Source: Bacteroidales bacterium (GTDB lineage: Bacteria > Bacteroidota > Bacteroidia > Bacteroidales > Muribaculaceae). Taken from it: a stretch of DNA of 64,000 nucleotides. Made by a program: the position numbers and the translations under genes. The stretch lies in assembly GCA_900768685.1 (NCBI GenBank), contig CAAGDX010000005.1:6424-70423 (forward strand), written 5' to 3'. The first letter of the stretch is position 1. Each line of letters begins with the position of its first letter. Under the pieces are notes generated by a model. The model searched no databases. It saw only the letters and a program-made list of their open reading frames with translations, and was not told the origin of the DNA. This document shows, in pieces, positions 36,480 to 47,000 of the stretch.

Positions 36480-37694
36480 ATGGAAACAATACGTCTGGAC
36501 TCTATCGAATCAGCTATCAGCGATTTCCGCGAAGGCAAAATGGTGATTGTGGTTGATGATGAAAACCGTGAGAATGAAGGTGATATTATCGTGGCTGCAG
36601 AAAAAATCACACCGGAGCAAGTGAACTTTATGCTCAAAAATGCTCGCGGCGTGCTTTGTGCACCTATCACTATCTCTCGCAGCGAACAACTCGGACTCAG
36701 TCCGCAGGTGAGCATAAATACTTCCGTTCTCGGTACTCCGTTCACAATCACGGTAGATAAACTGGAAGGTTGCTCCACCGGTGTATCTTCACACGACAGA
36801 TGTGCCACAATTCGTGCTCTTGCCGACCCGGAATCCAAGCCCGAAACCTTTGGCAGACCGGGACACATAAATCCCCTTTACGCACAGGATGCCGGTGTGC
36901 TTCGTCGTGCCGGACACACGGAGGCTGCGGTGGATTTGGCACGTCTTGCAGGACTGCAACCCGCAGCGGCGCTTATGGAAATTATGAGTGATGACGGCTC
37001 TATGGCACGATTGCCGGAACTTCGCCACCTTGCTGATGAATGGGGCATGAAACTCGTTTCCATTCAGGACCTTATCTCTTATCGCCTCCGCACGGAATCT
37101 CTCATAGAAAAAGGTGAAGAAGTGGATATGCCCACGGAATACGGACATTTCCGCCTTATTCCTTTCCGCCAAACAAACAATGGGCTTGAACATATTGCTA
37201 TAATAAAAGGTGATATTGCAGACGGAAAACCGGTGCTGGTGAGAGTTCACTCCTCTTGTGCAACCGGCGACATCTTCGGCAGCAAACGTTGCGACTGCGG
37301 CGAACAACTCCATAAGGCTATGCGAATGATAGAAGCCGAGGGTAGGGGACTTGTGCTTTACCTCAGCCAGGAAGGTCGCGGAATAGGTCTTATGGAAAAA
37401 ATCCGTGCATACAAGCTCCAGGAAGAAGGGCTGGACACCGTGGAAGCCAACATCCACTTAGGTCACAAGGCAGATGAAAGAGACTACGGAGTGGGTGCAC
37501 AGATTCTCCGTTCGCTCGGTGTGGAAAAAATGCGACTTATGACGAATAATCCCGTAAAACGCATTGGACTTGAGGCTTACGGCATTGAAATCGTGGAAAA
37601 TGTGCCTATTGAAGTCAATCCAAACGAGTACAACGCCTTTTATATGCACACCAAAAAGGAGCGTATGGGGCACACTCTTGATAATGTGGAGTGA
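36480..37694 (+). CDS. ribBA: Bifunctional DHBP synthase / GTP cyclohydrolase II RibBA
   Basis: Catalyses two entry steps of riboflavin synthesis. The N-terminal half (about 1-205) is 3,4-dihydroxy-2-butanone 4-phosphate synthase with VVDDENRENEGDII and SSHDRCATIRAL. The C-terminal half is GTP cyclohydrolase II with the zinc Cys set in SSCATGDIFGSKRCDCGEQL (about residues 259-278) and YLSQEGRGIGL. The 404-residue length is normal for the fused enzyme. It begins 1 bp after the LptF-like gene, a gene order common in Bacteroidales. Confidence 0.97.
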   Translation: METIRLDSIESAISDFREGKMVIVVDDENRENEGDIIVAAEKITPEQVNFMLKNARGVLCAPITISRSEQLGLSPQVSINTSVLGTPFTITVDKLEGCSTGVSSHDRCATIRALADPESKPETFGRPGHINPLYAQDAGVLRRAGHTEAAVDLARLAGLQPAAALMEIMSDDGSMARLPELRHLADEWGMKLVSIQDLISYRLRTESLIEKGEEVDMPTEYGHFRLIPFRQTNNGLEHIAIIKGDIADGKPVLVRVHSSCATGDIFGSKRCDCGEQLHKAMRMIEAEGRGLVLYLSQEGRGIGLMEKIRAYKLQEEGLDTVEANIHLGHKADERDYGVGAQILRSLGVEKMRLMTNNPVKRIGLEAYGIEIVENVPIEVNPNEYNAFYMHTKKERMGHTLDNVE

Positions 37695-37828
37695 TTGCTA
37701 AATTGAAAAATTGCAAAAATCCCCCGAAATATGGATTTTTTTGCTGCAAAGTTGAACTTTAGTTCCAAAAAAAATGTTAATAAGGAAAAATTTCTTTATT
37801 TTGTAATAAAAGTATGAAAAAAGGTTTG

Positions 37829-37837
37829 TAACTTTGC
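37829..37837 (+). promoter_or_regulatory. -7 element of pckA
   Basis: TAACTTTGC, followed by a leader of about 55 nt to the pckA start. A TTTG at 37800-37803 is 25 bp upstream, longer than the usual spacing, so the -33 element is unclear. Confidence 0.5.
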
Positions 37838-37896
37838 AGTCGAAAACCAAAATTAAGCAGAAATAATTTAATAACACAACTAAATAAAACAAAACA

Positions 37897-39495
37897 ATGA
37901 GCAACATTGACTTATCTAAGTACGGCATCACCGGCGCAAAGGTGATTTACAACCCATCATGGGAGCAACTTTTCGAAGATGAAGTAAAACCGGAACTCCA
38001 AGGTTACGAAAAAGGTCAGGAAACTGAACTTGGTGCAGTAAACGTAATGACAGGTATTTACACAGGTCGTAGCCCTAAAGACAAATTCTTTGTAAAAGAC
38101 TCTGTTTCTGAAAACACTATCTGGTGGACTTCCGACGAATACAAAAACGACAACAAACCTATCACTCCTGCTGCTTGGGATTCACTCAAAGCACTTGCTG
38201 CAAAAGAGCTTTCTGAAAAAACTCTCTATGTTGTAGATGCTTTCTGCGGAACAAACAAAGATACTCGTCTTGCTGTTCGCTTTATCATGGAAGTGGCTTG
38301 GCAGGCTCATTTCGTAACAAACATGTTTGTTCGTCCTACTGCTGAAGACCTCAAAGATTTCCAACCGGACTTCGTTGTTCTCAACGCTTCCAAGGCTAAA
38401 GTTGAAAACTGGAAAGAACTCGGCATCAACTCTGAAACTTGCGTTGCATTCAACCTTACTGAACGCATGCAACTCATCATCAATACTTGGTACGGCGGTG
38501 AAATGAAGAAAGGTATGTTCTCTATCATGAACTACTACCTCCCACTCAAGGGTATGGCTTCTATGCACTGCTCTGCTAACACAGACATGGAAGGAAGCAA
38601 CACTGCTATCGTCTTCGGTCTTTCTGGTACAGGTAAAACAACTCTTTCTACAGACCCGAAACGTCTCCTCATCGGTGACGACGAACACGGCTGGGACGAC
38701 AACGGCGTCTTCAACTTTGAAGGTGGTTGCTACGCAAAAGTTATCAACCTTGACAAAGAAAGCGAACCTGATATCTACCGTGCAATCCGTCGTAACGCTC
38801 TCCTTGAAAACGTTACAGTTGACGCTAACGGCAAAATCGACTTCGCAGACAAGAGCGTAACAGAAAACACTCGTGTTTCTTACCCAATTCAGCACATCGA
38901 CAAAATTGCTCCGGGTAGCCACGGTCCTGCTGCTAAGAACGTTATCTTCCTTTCTGCAGATGCATTCGGCGTTCTTCCTCCTGTATCTATCCTTTCACCG
39001 GAACAGACAAAATACTACTTCCTCTCCGGTTTCACTTCAAAACTCGCAGGTACAGAACGCGGTATCACTGAACCTACTCCTACATTCTCTGCTTGCTTCG
39101 GTGCAGCATTCCTTTCATTGCACCCAACAAAATACGCAGAAGAACTCGTTAAGAAAATGCAGGCAAGCGGTGCTAAGGCATACCTCGTAAATACAGGTTG
39201 GAACGGTTCAGGCAAACGTATCTCTATCAAAGATACTCGTGGTATTATCGACGCTATCCTCGACGGTTCTATCCTCACTGCTCCTACAAAAACTATCCCT
39301 GTATTCGATTTCGTTGTTCCTACTGCTCTTCCGGGTGTTGATCCGAACATCCTCGACCCACGCGACACTTACACAGACGCTTCTATCTGGGCTGAAAAAG
39401 CAGACAAACTCGCTGATATGTTCATCAAGAACTTCGCTAAGTTTGAAGGTAACGAAGCAGGTAAGGCTCTTGTGGCTGCAGGTCCTCACAAATAA
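37897..39495 (+). CDS. pckA: Phosphoenolpyruvate carboxykinase (ATP)
   Basis: Interconverts oxaloacetate and phosphoenolpyruvate with ATP/ADP; in gut Bacteroidales it commonly runs toward oxaloacetate in fumarate and propionate formation. The 532-residue protein has YTGRSPKDKFFV near residue 49, MHCSANTDMEG near 223 and the P-loop GLSGTGKTTLSTDPKRLLIG at about 244-263, followed by DDEHGW. Codon use is strikingly uniform (CTC, CGT, GAA), as in highly expressed genes. It has its own promoter and a strong terminator. Confidence 0.97.
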   Translation: MSNIDLSKYGITGAKVIYNPSWEQLFEDEVKPELQGYEKGQETELGAVNVMTGIYTGRSPKDKFFVKDSVSENTIWWTSDEYKNDNKPITPAAWDSLKALAAKELSEKTLYVVDAFCGTNKDTRLAVRFIMEVAWQAHFVTNMFVRPTAEDLKDFQPDFVVLNASKAKVENWKELGINSETCVAFNLTERMQLIINTWYGGEMKKGMFSIMNYYLPLKGMASMHCSANTDMEGSNTAIVFGLSGTGKTTLSTDPKRLLIGDDEHGWDDNGVFNFEGGCYAKVINLDKESEPDIYRAIRRNALLENVTVDANGKIDFADKSVTENTRVSYPIQHIDKIAPGSHGPAAKNVIFLSADAFGVLPPVSILSPEQTKYYFLSGFTSKLAGTERGITEPTPTFSACFGAAFLSLHPTKYAEELVKKMQASGAKAYLVNTGWNGSGKRISIKDTRGIIDAILDGSILTAPTKTIPVFDFVVPTALPGVDPNILDPRDTYTDASIWAEKADKLADMFIKNFAKFEGNEAGKALVAAGPHK

Positions 39496-39518
39496 TATTC
39501 TTTCACGAATATATCTCC

Positions 39519-39550
39519 AAAAAGGGTGCATCGCTGATGTACCCTTTTTT
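39519..39550 (+). terminator. Terminator after pckA
   Basis: A 14-bp stem (39519-39532 with 39536-39549, core GGGTGCATC/GATGTACCC with one GU pair), 3-nt loop and T-run. Confidence 0.9.
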
Positions 39551-39571
39551 CGTGCCGTTTAACAATTATTA

Positions 39572-39603
39572 TTTGCAAAAGACAATCAAAATTTCTACTT
39601 TTG
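39572..39603 (+). promoter_or_regulatory. Promoter of the DUF5715-AsmA-helicase unit
   Basis: TTTG at 39572-39575, a 20-bp spacer and TACTTTTG at 39596-39603 match the phylum consensus. The first start codon is about 50 bp downstream. Confidence 0.6.
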
Positions 39604-39653
39604 TAGGCTACTAAGGTAAAAATCACAAGGTGAGCAATAAACAGAAGAAATAG

Positions 39654-40493
39654 ATGAAAAATTTAATATATATTATCGGTTTTATCGCAATTATGCTCGT
39701 GGCGGCATGTAGCGGTATTGGAGGAATTCAGGAATATGTGCCGGAGGAAAAACCGGAAGAAAAGGTTGTGGCAGAGTTGCTTAACCCTACGGAAGACTAT
39801 TACGACGACATTCCGGAGTACGCTGAAGATGAAATAGAAGATGCGGAACGTGAACAGGATACTACGGCTGTGGATACCGGTGAAACGGCTGAAGATGAAC
39901 GCATTATCCCTATTGATTCCATGCCACCGGGCGGTGAAAAACTGCGTACCAAAAATATCCGTTCGCTTTCACGCACATTTAACGACGTAAACCGTTTCCA
40001 TCTTGTGGCTGCAAAGCAAAACGGCATTGAACCTATTATGACCATTGCTGACGCTTGGAACCTCAAAACGCCAGTTTTGAGAATAGAATCCACAAACTAT
40101 TACTTTGTGGAGAAGGCTCGCTATTCACTGCCATACCTTGTTCCGAGGGCAAAAACACTCCTTGACGATATTGCCAAAAACTGGAAAGATTCACTCAATG
40201 CTCGTGGAGGCGGTGACTATAGACTTAAAGTAACGAGTATTTTGCGTACCGGTTCCACAATTTCCAAACTCAAGAGAGTAAACAGGGCTGCCGTGGATTC
40301 TTCCGCTCACCGCTACGGCACTACTTTTGACATCAGTTACAGGAAATTTATCTGCGATAATCCCGAGAAACCTCGTTCTGCGGAGGACCTCAAAAATCTG
40401 CTTGCGGAGATTCTCTATGATTTGCGTGAAAACGGGCGATGCTACGTCAAATACGAGCATAGACAAGGCTGTTTCCATATCACCGCAAGGTAA
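39654..40493 (+). CDS. DUF5715 lipoprotein with M15/VanY-like metal motif
   Basis: 279-residue predicted lipoprotein (lipobox LVAACSG, Cys at residue 19). An acidic, Glu/Asp-rich linker reaches to about residue 90. The C-terminal domain matches the DUF5715 family. It holds SAHRYGTTFD (217-226), which fits the SxHxxGxxxD zinc motif of VanY-type D,D-carboxypeptidases, and ends in GCFHITAR with H275 in the place of the second metal His. A murein peptidase role in the periplasm is therefore plausible but unproven. It is 22 bp upstream of the AsmA-like gene and begins that operon. Confidence 0.75.
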   Translation: MKNLIYIIGFIAIMLVAACSGIGGIQEYVPEEKPEEKVVAELLNPTEDYYDDIPEYAEDEIEDAEREQDTTAVDTGETAEDERIIPIDSMPPGGEKLRTKNIRSLSRTFNDVNRFHLVAAKQNGIEPIMTIADAWNLKTPVLRIESTNYYFVEKARYSLPYLVPRAKTLLDDIAKNWKDSLNARGGGDYRLKVTSILRTGSTISKLKRVNRAAVDSSAHRYGTTFDISYRKFICDNPEKPRSAEDLKNLLAEILYDLRENGRCYVKYEHRQGCFHITAR

Positions 40494-40515
40494 TACTATT
40501 TAGCAATTCAAAATC

Positions 40516-43500
40516 ATGAGCGATAACACAATAAAAGATACAGACAATCCGGCTCCGGAGAACACGGAAACACAAGATAATCCGGTGATACCGGAAAATG
40601 CTGAAACTCCGGAAAATATTGAGAATCAATCCTCTCGGGAGTCTCAATCTTCTCAAAAGCCCGGCAAGCCTTGGTACGTCACGGCACTAAAAATTTTGGG
40701 CTGGACACTTGCTGCAATATTGCTGATTTTTATTGTGGTATGCACTCTTATCGTGTGGATTCTCACTCCGGAAAAACTTACTCCTATGGTGGAGGAGTAT
40801 GCCACGAAATACCTTAATGCAGATGTAACCGCAGACCGTGTGGAACTTACATTCTGGAGCACATTTCCGCAAATGACCGTTGAGGTGGATAACCTTAATG
40901 TGGTGAGCAATGCTTTTGACTCTATAAGTGCGGAAGAAAAACTGTTGCTGCCGGAAGATGCGAAAAAACTGTTGCATTTAGGCGGTTTCCACGGAAGCAT
41001 AAATTTGCCGTCACTTTTTGTGGGCAAGATATCGCTCTCCGGTGTCACATTTGACAGTCCTTCCATAAATCTCGTGAAACTAAACGATAATTTTGCGAAT
41101 TACGACATCATGCCGGCTTCCGCAGACACCACTCAGACGGAGGAAAGTACCGCACTCGTGATTCCGGACATTGCTATAGATCGTTTTGCGATAATAAACG
41201 CAAATCCAATCTGTTACCGCTCTGTAACCGATTCGCTTGACGTTGCCGTAGATATCAAAACCATTCTTTTTGAAGGCACGGAGGCTCCGCTTTACAAACT
41301 CGGTGTCAAAGCAAACGGCACCACTCCGATTATCCGTGATTTCAACTTGGACAGCATCGCTGTGGCACTAAACGGAAACATAGAATGGAAAAGTGCGGAA
41401 CCGCTTGCCGTAGCACTCAGAGATTTTACTCTCGGACTGGATTCAATCCGTGCGGATTTCTCCACATCACTCAGTTTTGCAGACAGCCTTGTGGTGAAAG
41501 ATTTCAGCCTTGAATTGCCTGAGATTGAAGTGAATTATCTGCTACGCCGCTTGCCGGGAGAATATACTGCATTTACAAAAGGACTGGACACTGATATGAC
41601 CGTGACGGCAACAGCCTCACTGCAGCAACCGTACGTGGTGGCTGATTCTATAGTTGCCCTGCCTTTGATTTCAGGAACGGTAGAAATTCCGGCTTGCCAT
41701 ATTCGTCAGGGAGATTTGCAGTTTAACAAGGTGGAAATTGCCGCCGACTATGCCTTTAATGGTGAAAATATTGACAAATCCACTGTGGAACTGAAAAAAC
41801 TCGTAATAGACGGTAAGGCTCTTGATGTGAACCTGAAAGGCACTGTCCGCAATCCTATTTCTGACCCTGCCATAAAAGGAAAACTGAATGCTCGTTTCAG
41901 CATAGACGATATGCCGCGAAAAATTTGGCAATCAATTGCCGCACATATCTCCGGAAATATTGAAGCGGATATGACGGTAGATATGCGTATGAGCGACCTG
42001 AGTCCGAATCATTTCCACCGCCTGAAAATAAATGGTGACGTGGATTTGAACAATTTTAATTTTCTATCTTCCGACTCTGTGACGGGCATTTATGCAAATA
42101 AGTCCTGCCTTAAATTCGGCTCTAACAGAAAAATCCAAAACGATGTTCGCACTGTGGATTCACTTCTTACCGTGACAGTGGAGATAGACACCGCACACAT
42201 AGACTATCTCACCACGAAAGTGGATTTGAAAGACTTCAAGTCCGGACTTGGAACACGTGTCACAAGAGAAAAATTGGATTCTACCACAATAGTGCCTTTT
42301 GGCGGTACTTTGGCTTTCAAACGACTGAAAATCTACGACCCTGTGGATTCCATTCGCCTCAGGCTCAAAGATATAAAGACGTTTGCATCGCTCAAAAGAT
42401 TTGAGGGCGACAAACACGCTCCGCAACTCACACTTGCCATTGACGCCAAGAGCATTTCCGGCGGAATAAAGAAAGAACTCGCCGTGGGACTCAAAGGCGG
42501 ACACTTTGACATCACCTCAAATCTCCGCAAACGGAAAAATGCCGCTAAAGCACAGTCAGACAGCACAAAAACGCGTAGGGCTCGCAGGCAGGTTGCCGCT
42601 GTGGCTGATGAAGATGACATAGACCTGTCCGTGGATTCGGGACTTAAGGCAATAATAAAAAACTGGGACATAAAAGGTAAACTCACAGCCGAATCCGGCA
42701 GATTTTACACCTACGCCGTGCCTGTGAAAAACAGACTGAAAAACATTGATTTGTCGTTCAACTTGGATTCCATCACTCTCCGTGACCTCTATTATCGCAT
42801 GGGTAACAGTGAGTTTGTGATAAACGGAAACATTGGAAACCTCCGCAGAGTGCTACTGGGCAGAAAGCGAAACAATGCTCTCAAAATTGATTTTGATGTC
42901 AATGCAGACACTGTAGATATCAACGAAATAAGCCGTCTTCTTTTCACGGAAACCACCGGTAGCGGTGACGTGGCGGCAGACCTGACAAAATTGGAAAGCG
43001 GTGATGCAGGAGATATTGAAATAAGCAAGGAGCAACAGGACACTGCGCCGCTCGTAGCCTTTATGGTGCCCGGAAATATTGATGCGGATATCCGCCTGAA
43101 AGCCAAAAATGTGATATATACGGACTTGATGCTGAGGGATTTCAGTTGTCAGGCACTTGTGAGAAACAAGGTTGTGAACCTCAGAAATCTTTATGCACTC
43201 ACAGATGCCGGTTCGCTGGATTTCTCCGCACTTTACTCCACTATGGACCGCGACAGCATACAGTTTGGTATGGGTATGAAAATCACATCGCTGAAACTGG
43301 AGCAACTGAACTCCTTCATTCCGGCAATAGACACGCTTATGCCTATGCTGAAAGATTTCAGCGGTATCATAAATGCCGATATTGCCGCTGCATCGCAGAT
43401 AGACACCGCCATGAACTTTGTTATGCCGTCGCTCCAGGCTGCAATAAAACTCTCCGGCGACTCACTCGTGCTGCTTGACCCGGACACTTTCAAAATGCTC

Positions 43501-44016
43501 TCCAAGTGGCTCATTTTCAAAAATAAAAAAAGAAATATGATAGACCACCTCAGTGTGGAATTAACCGTTGAGGACAATCAACTCCAAATCTACCCGTTCC
43601 TCTTTGATATAGACCGCTACAGACTCGGAGTTATGGGCACAAACGACTTGGCAATGAACTTGAACTATCATATTTCCGTCCTTAAGTCACCGCTGCCGTT
43701 TAAGTTCGGCATTAACATCAAGGGCAACATAGACGATATGAAAATACGCCTCGGTGGTGCTAAATTCAAGGAAAATGCCACGGCACAGAAAGTTTCTATC
43801 GCCGACACTACTCGCATAAACCTCATCAATGAAATTGAAAATATTTTCCGCCGCTCCGCTCGCACACCTATCCGCCTAAACAGGAAGAATGTTGACGTAA
43901 GTTCGCAAGTGACTGAAAATGAAACAATTTCTCATTCAGATTCATTGCTGATGATAAAAGAGGGCTACATAGAAAAACCGGACACTGCCACAATCACTGC
44001 CACTGATGCAAAATAA
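40516..44016 (+). CDS. AsmA-like inner-membrane-anchored giant protein
   Basis: 1166-residue protein of the AsmA/TamB-like group thought to move lipids or help envelope assembly. A hydrophilic N-terminal tail rich in Asn, Glu, Pro and Thr (1-50) leads to one membrane span (ILGWTLAAILLIFIVVCTLIV, first 20 about residues 57-76). After it comes the AsmA start region (YLNADVTADRVELTFWSTFP). The rest is a long periplasmic beta-repeat part with AsmA_2-like segments near the C-terminus (LKSPLPFKFGINIKGNIDDM). Its stop overlaps the next start by 11 bp. Family call is good; a specific cargo is unknown. Confidence 0.82.
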   Translation: MSDNTIKDTDNPAPENTETQDNPVIPENAETPENIENQSSRESQSSQKPGKPWYVTALKILGWTLAAILLIFIVVCTLIVWILTPEKLTPMVEEYATKYLNADVTADRVELTFWSTFPQMTVEVDNLNVVSNAFDSISAEEKLLLPEDAKKLLHLGGFHGSINLPSLFVGKISLSGVTFDSPSINLVKLNDNFANYDIMPASADTTQTEESTALVIPDIAIDRFAIINANPICYRSVTDSLDVAVDIKTILFEGTEAPLYKLGVKANGTTPIIRDFNLDSIAVALNGNIEWKSAEPLAVALRDFTLGLDSIRADFSTSLSFADSLVVKDFSLELPEIEVNYLLRRLPGEYTAFTKGLDTDMTVTATASLQQPYVVADSIVALPLISGTVEIPACHIRQGDLQFNKVEIAADYAFNGENIDKSTVELKKLVIDGKALDVNLKGTVRNPISDPAIKGKLNARFSIDDMPRKIWQSIAAHISGNIEADMTVDMRMSDLSPNHFHRLKINGDVDLNNFNFLSSDSVTGIYANKSCLKFGSNRKIQNDVRTVDSLLTVTVEIDTAHIDYLTTKVDLKDFKSGLGTRVTREKLDSTTIVPFGGTLAFKRLKIYDPVDSIRLRLKDIKTFASLKRFEGDKHAPQLTLAIDAKSISGGIKKELAVGLKGGHFDITSNLRKRKNAAKAQSDSTKTRRARRQVAAVADEDDIDLSVDSGLKAIIKNWDIKGKLTAESGRFYTYAVPVKNRLKNIDLSFNLDSITLRDLYYRMGNSEFVINGNIGNLRRVLLGRKRNNALKIDFDVNADTVDINEISRLLFTETTGSGDVAADLTKLESGDAGDIEISKEQQDTAPLVAFMVPGNIDADIRLKAKNVIYTDLMLRDFSCQALVRNKVVNLRNLYALTDAGSLDFSALYSTMDRDSIQFGMGMKITSLKLEQLNSFIPAIDTLMPMLKDFSGIINADIAAASQIDTAMNFVMPSLQAAIKLSGDSLVLLDPDTFKMLSKWLIFKNKKRNMIDHLSVELTVEDNQLQIYPFLFDIDRYRLGVMGTNDLAMNLNYHISVLKSPLPFKFGINIKGNIDDMKIRLGGAKFKENATAQKVSIADTTRINLINEIENIFRRSARTPIRLNRKNVDVSSQVTENETISHSDSLLMIKEGYIEKPDTATITATDAK

Positions 44017-47000
44017 TTTCCGTGACGAATACTACGACTCAATCCGTTTTGCTCAAAACGAACGCACTTCGCCGCGTGACAAATACACGCGTATGGCGGG
44101 TGTGCTGTATGCTCTTGCGGATGAATTCACAAGCGGTTCCGCTATAGTTTTTGCTAATCTTACTGCGAAAATAGACCATATTCTGCGTTCTTTCAAACCT
44201 GAAATTCGTGGTTACGACAGGTCTGCATACGCAAAACTTTCTCGCGACGTGCATCAGTTGCGGTTCAGAATCAGTCACACGGATTCTTACGGCGATGAAA
44301 CTCTCGCAAGGACGGCTCCTTACGATTTGCGTACACTCAGCCTCTGGACGGAACTGCTCACGGGGGTGACAGTTCCCCGAGACATCAAGCAACTGCTGCC
44401 TGTGGGTGATTGCGTAATCACGGACGGCAAGGCGGCTAAGGGCTATCTGCGTGTTATTGCGGACTTTACGGAGGAAAATACACTCTATGCAAGAAATTTG
44501 TCAGGCGGTATGGAAAAAGTGGAGATTTCTCTGCTCCACGGCAGTGATGCAGACAAAAAAGACTTTACGTACCTCGTTCCATTCATAAAACAGGGCAGCC
44601 AACTGAATATCGTGGCTCCCGTGAAATCTCCTGCCGGACAGTTTCTCCCGGAACTTATCATCTATGAGCCTGACTATCTTATGGACATCACGTCTGTGGC
44701 ATCTTGCTTTGAGAGTTATGGCACAACGCACTTGAATAATCTCATTTCTCGCTTCAAAAAAGAGGAGGTGACAAAACCGATGCTTCTCGGTAACCTTGTC
44801 GGACAAATACTCGATGATACAATTCACAGTGCAAACCCCTCGCCATACGAAAAATCCGCACAGGAATTTTTCCGAAATGCTTACGCCAAAATTCTTGCTA
44901 TCGGTGGTGTTGACCGTCAGTTTCACGAAGACGCTCGCAGCCAGCAACAAAATATCATATCAGCCATAGACACCCTCTTGAACGAACAAAAATCTTTTGA
45001 CAAAAAGAAAACTCTGCTTGAACCATCTTTCTTCTGCGAGATGCTCGGGTTGCAAGGACGTATGGACATGCTGCAAAAAGACCTCCGCGTGCTGGTGGAG
45101 CAAAAATCCGGAAAAGGCACTTGGGGCAGCGATGACAGAGGAGGCGCGAAATATCACACTAAGCACTATGTGCAAGTATTGCTGTATCAGGCTATTATTC
45201 ACTATGGCTATGGACTGAACAACGGTGATATAAGTTCATATCTTATGTACTCCAAATACCCGTTGCCGCTTATTCGCACAGGTAATTCTCCCGCAACTCT
45301 CCGTGAGGCTATAGAAATCCGAAATCGCATCACGGCACAAGATATTGCTTTTGCAAACTCCGGTTTTGACTCCCTGCTCACTCTTTCCGCAGATGATTTT
45401 CTGAAAAACGAAAACAAGCGAGAATACTTCGACAAATACATTCGTCCCGATATTGAAAACGTTTTGGACAGCCTCAAGCGTGCGGATTCCACTGCACGGA
45501 AATATGCACTCGCCATGCTAAAATTTGTGCAGACGGAGCATTTGAGTGCCAAAACAGGCTTTAATTCTCTCACCACGGATGCAGGTTTTGCCGGTGCGTG
45601 GAACACTCCTTACGGTGAAAAAATCGCCTCCGGAAATATTCTTGACGGACTTACAGTGAAGGAATTTCAAACCGATGCAGATTCAGGGGCTATCACGCAT
45701 GTTGTGATGAATATGCCGGAATACGGCAGCGATTTTTTGCCAAATTTCCGTGAAGGCGACATTGCGGCAATGTACTTTTACCGTAAAAACGAAATCCCGG
45801 ACATTCGCCGTTCTGCAGTTATCCGTACGGAGGTTTTTCGCATTGCTCCAAATGAATTAACTCTCAAACTGCGTGCACCACAGGCAGATAAGCTTATTTT
45901 TGATAATGGCAAAAATAGCCTTGCCGCTATTGAGCACGACCTTTTCGATTCTTCTTTCAGTTCGCTTTATCGTGGCATTTTTTCACTTTTGACAGCAGAA
46001 AACAGTCGCAGAAAACTGCTTCTGGGACAACGAACCCCGCAGAATGATGCCTCTCTGAAACTGTCAGGCGATTATGGTGCATTTAATCCGCTTGTGGAGC
46101 GTGCAAAGCGAGCAAAAGATATGTTTATCGTGATTGGTCCTCCCGGCACGGGCAAAACGTCTCACGCACTGCTGAATATAGTGCTGGAGGAACTGAAAAA
46201 CACGAGTGCGAAAATTCTGCTTGCCGCATATACAAACCGTGCCGTTGACGAAATTTGCTCTAAAATAGACGGTGCGGGAATCCCTTTTGTACGCATAGGC
46301 TCGCACCTCGGTTGCAGCCCTGCATGGCGGAAAAATTTGCTCTCGGAGGCTGTGAAGAATTGTCGCCAACTTAAAGATATAGAGGACTTTTTGAAGTCGC
46401 AGAGAGTTTTTACCGGAACTATTCACGCAATAACAGGTGCACTCTCCATGCTGGAAAAATACGATTTTTCACTGGCTGTTATAGATGAAGCATCGCAGAT
46501 TCTGGAGCCGCAGATGTTACCGCTGCTCACAGCCGGAGGCATCGGCGGAAACATAGTGAAAAAATTCATTCTTATAGGCGACCATAAGCAACTGCCGGCT
46601 ATTGTACGTCAGCCGCAAAGCCTGTCTTTGGTTACAGACCCGGAACTGAAAGCCATAAAACTTTTTGACTGCCGCAATTCCTTCTTCCAGCGCATGCTTG
46701 CACTTGCCGGAAACGAGGAAACGGGAGAATACGACCCGAACACTGTGTATTATCTCTCCCTCCAGGGGCGTATGCACTGCGAGGTTGCAGAATTTGCCTC
46801 GGAAATGTTTTATGGCAGCAATTTGAAGCCCGTGCCTCTGGAACATCAAACACGAGAAATACCGTCTGTCCCTGCAGATACGCATATCGGTGAAGCACTT
46901 AACAGGCATCGTGTGATTTTTATTGACGTAGAACCGGAGGAACAAGACTTGCTCAAAGCCGACAATGCAAACCGGGCAGAAGCGAAAATAGTGGCAGACA

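Noticed and set aside
35603..36868. 421-residue open frame on the minus strand
   Set aside because: It lies antisense to the LptF-like gene and ribBA, which have clear family motifs; its composition shows no domain.
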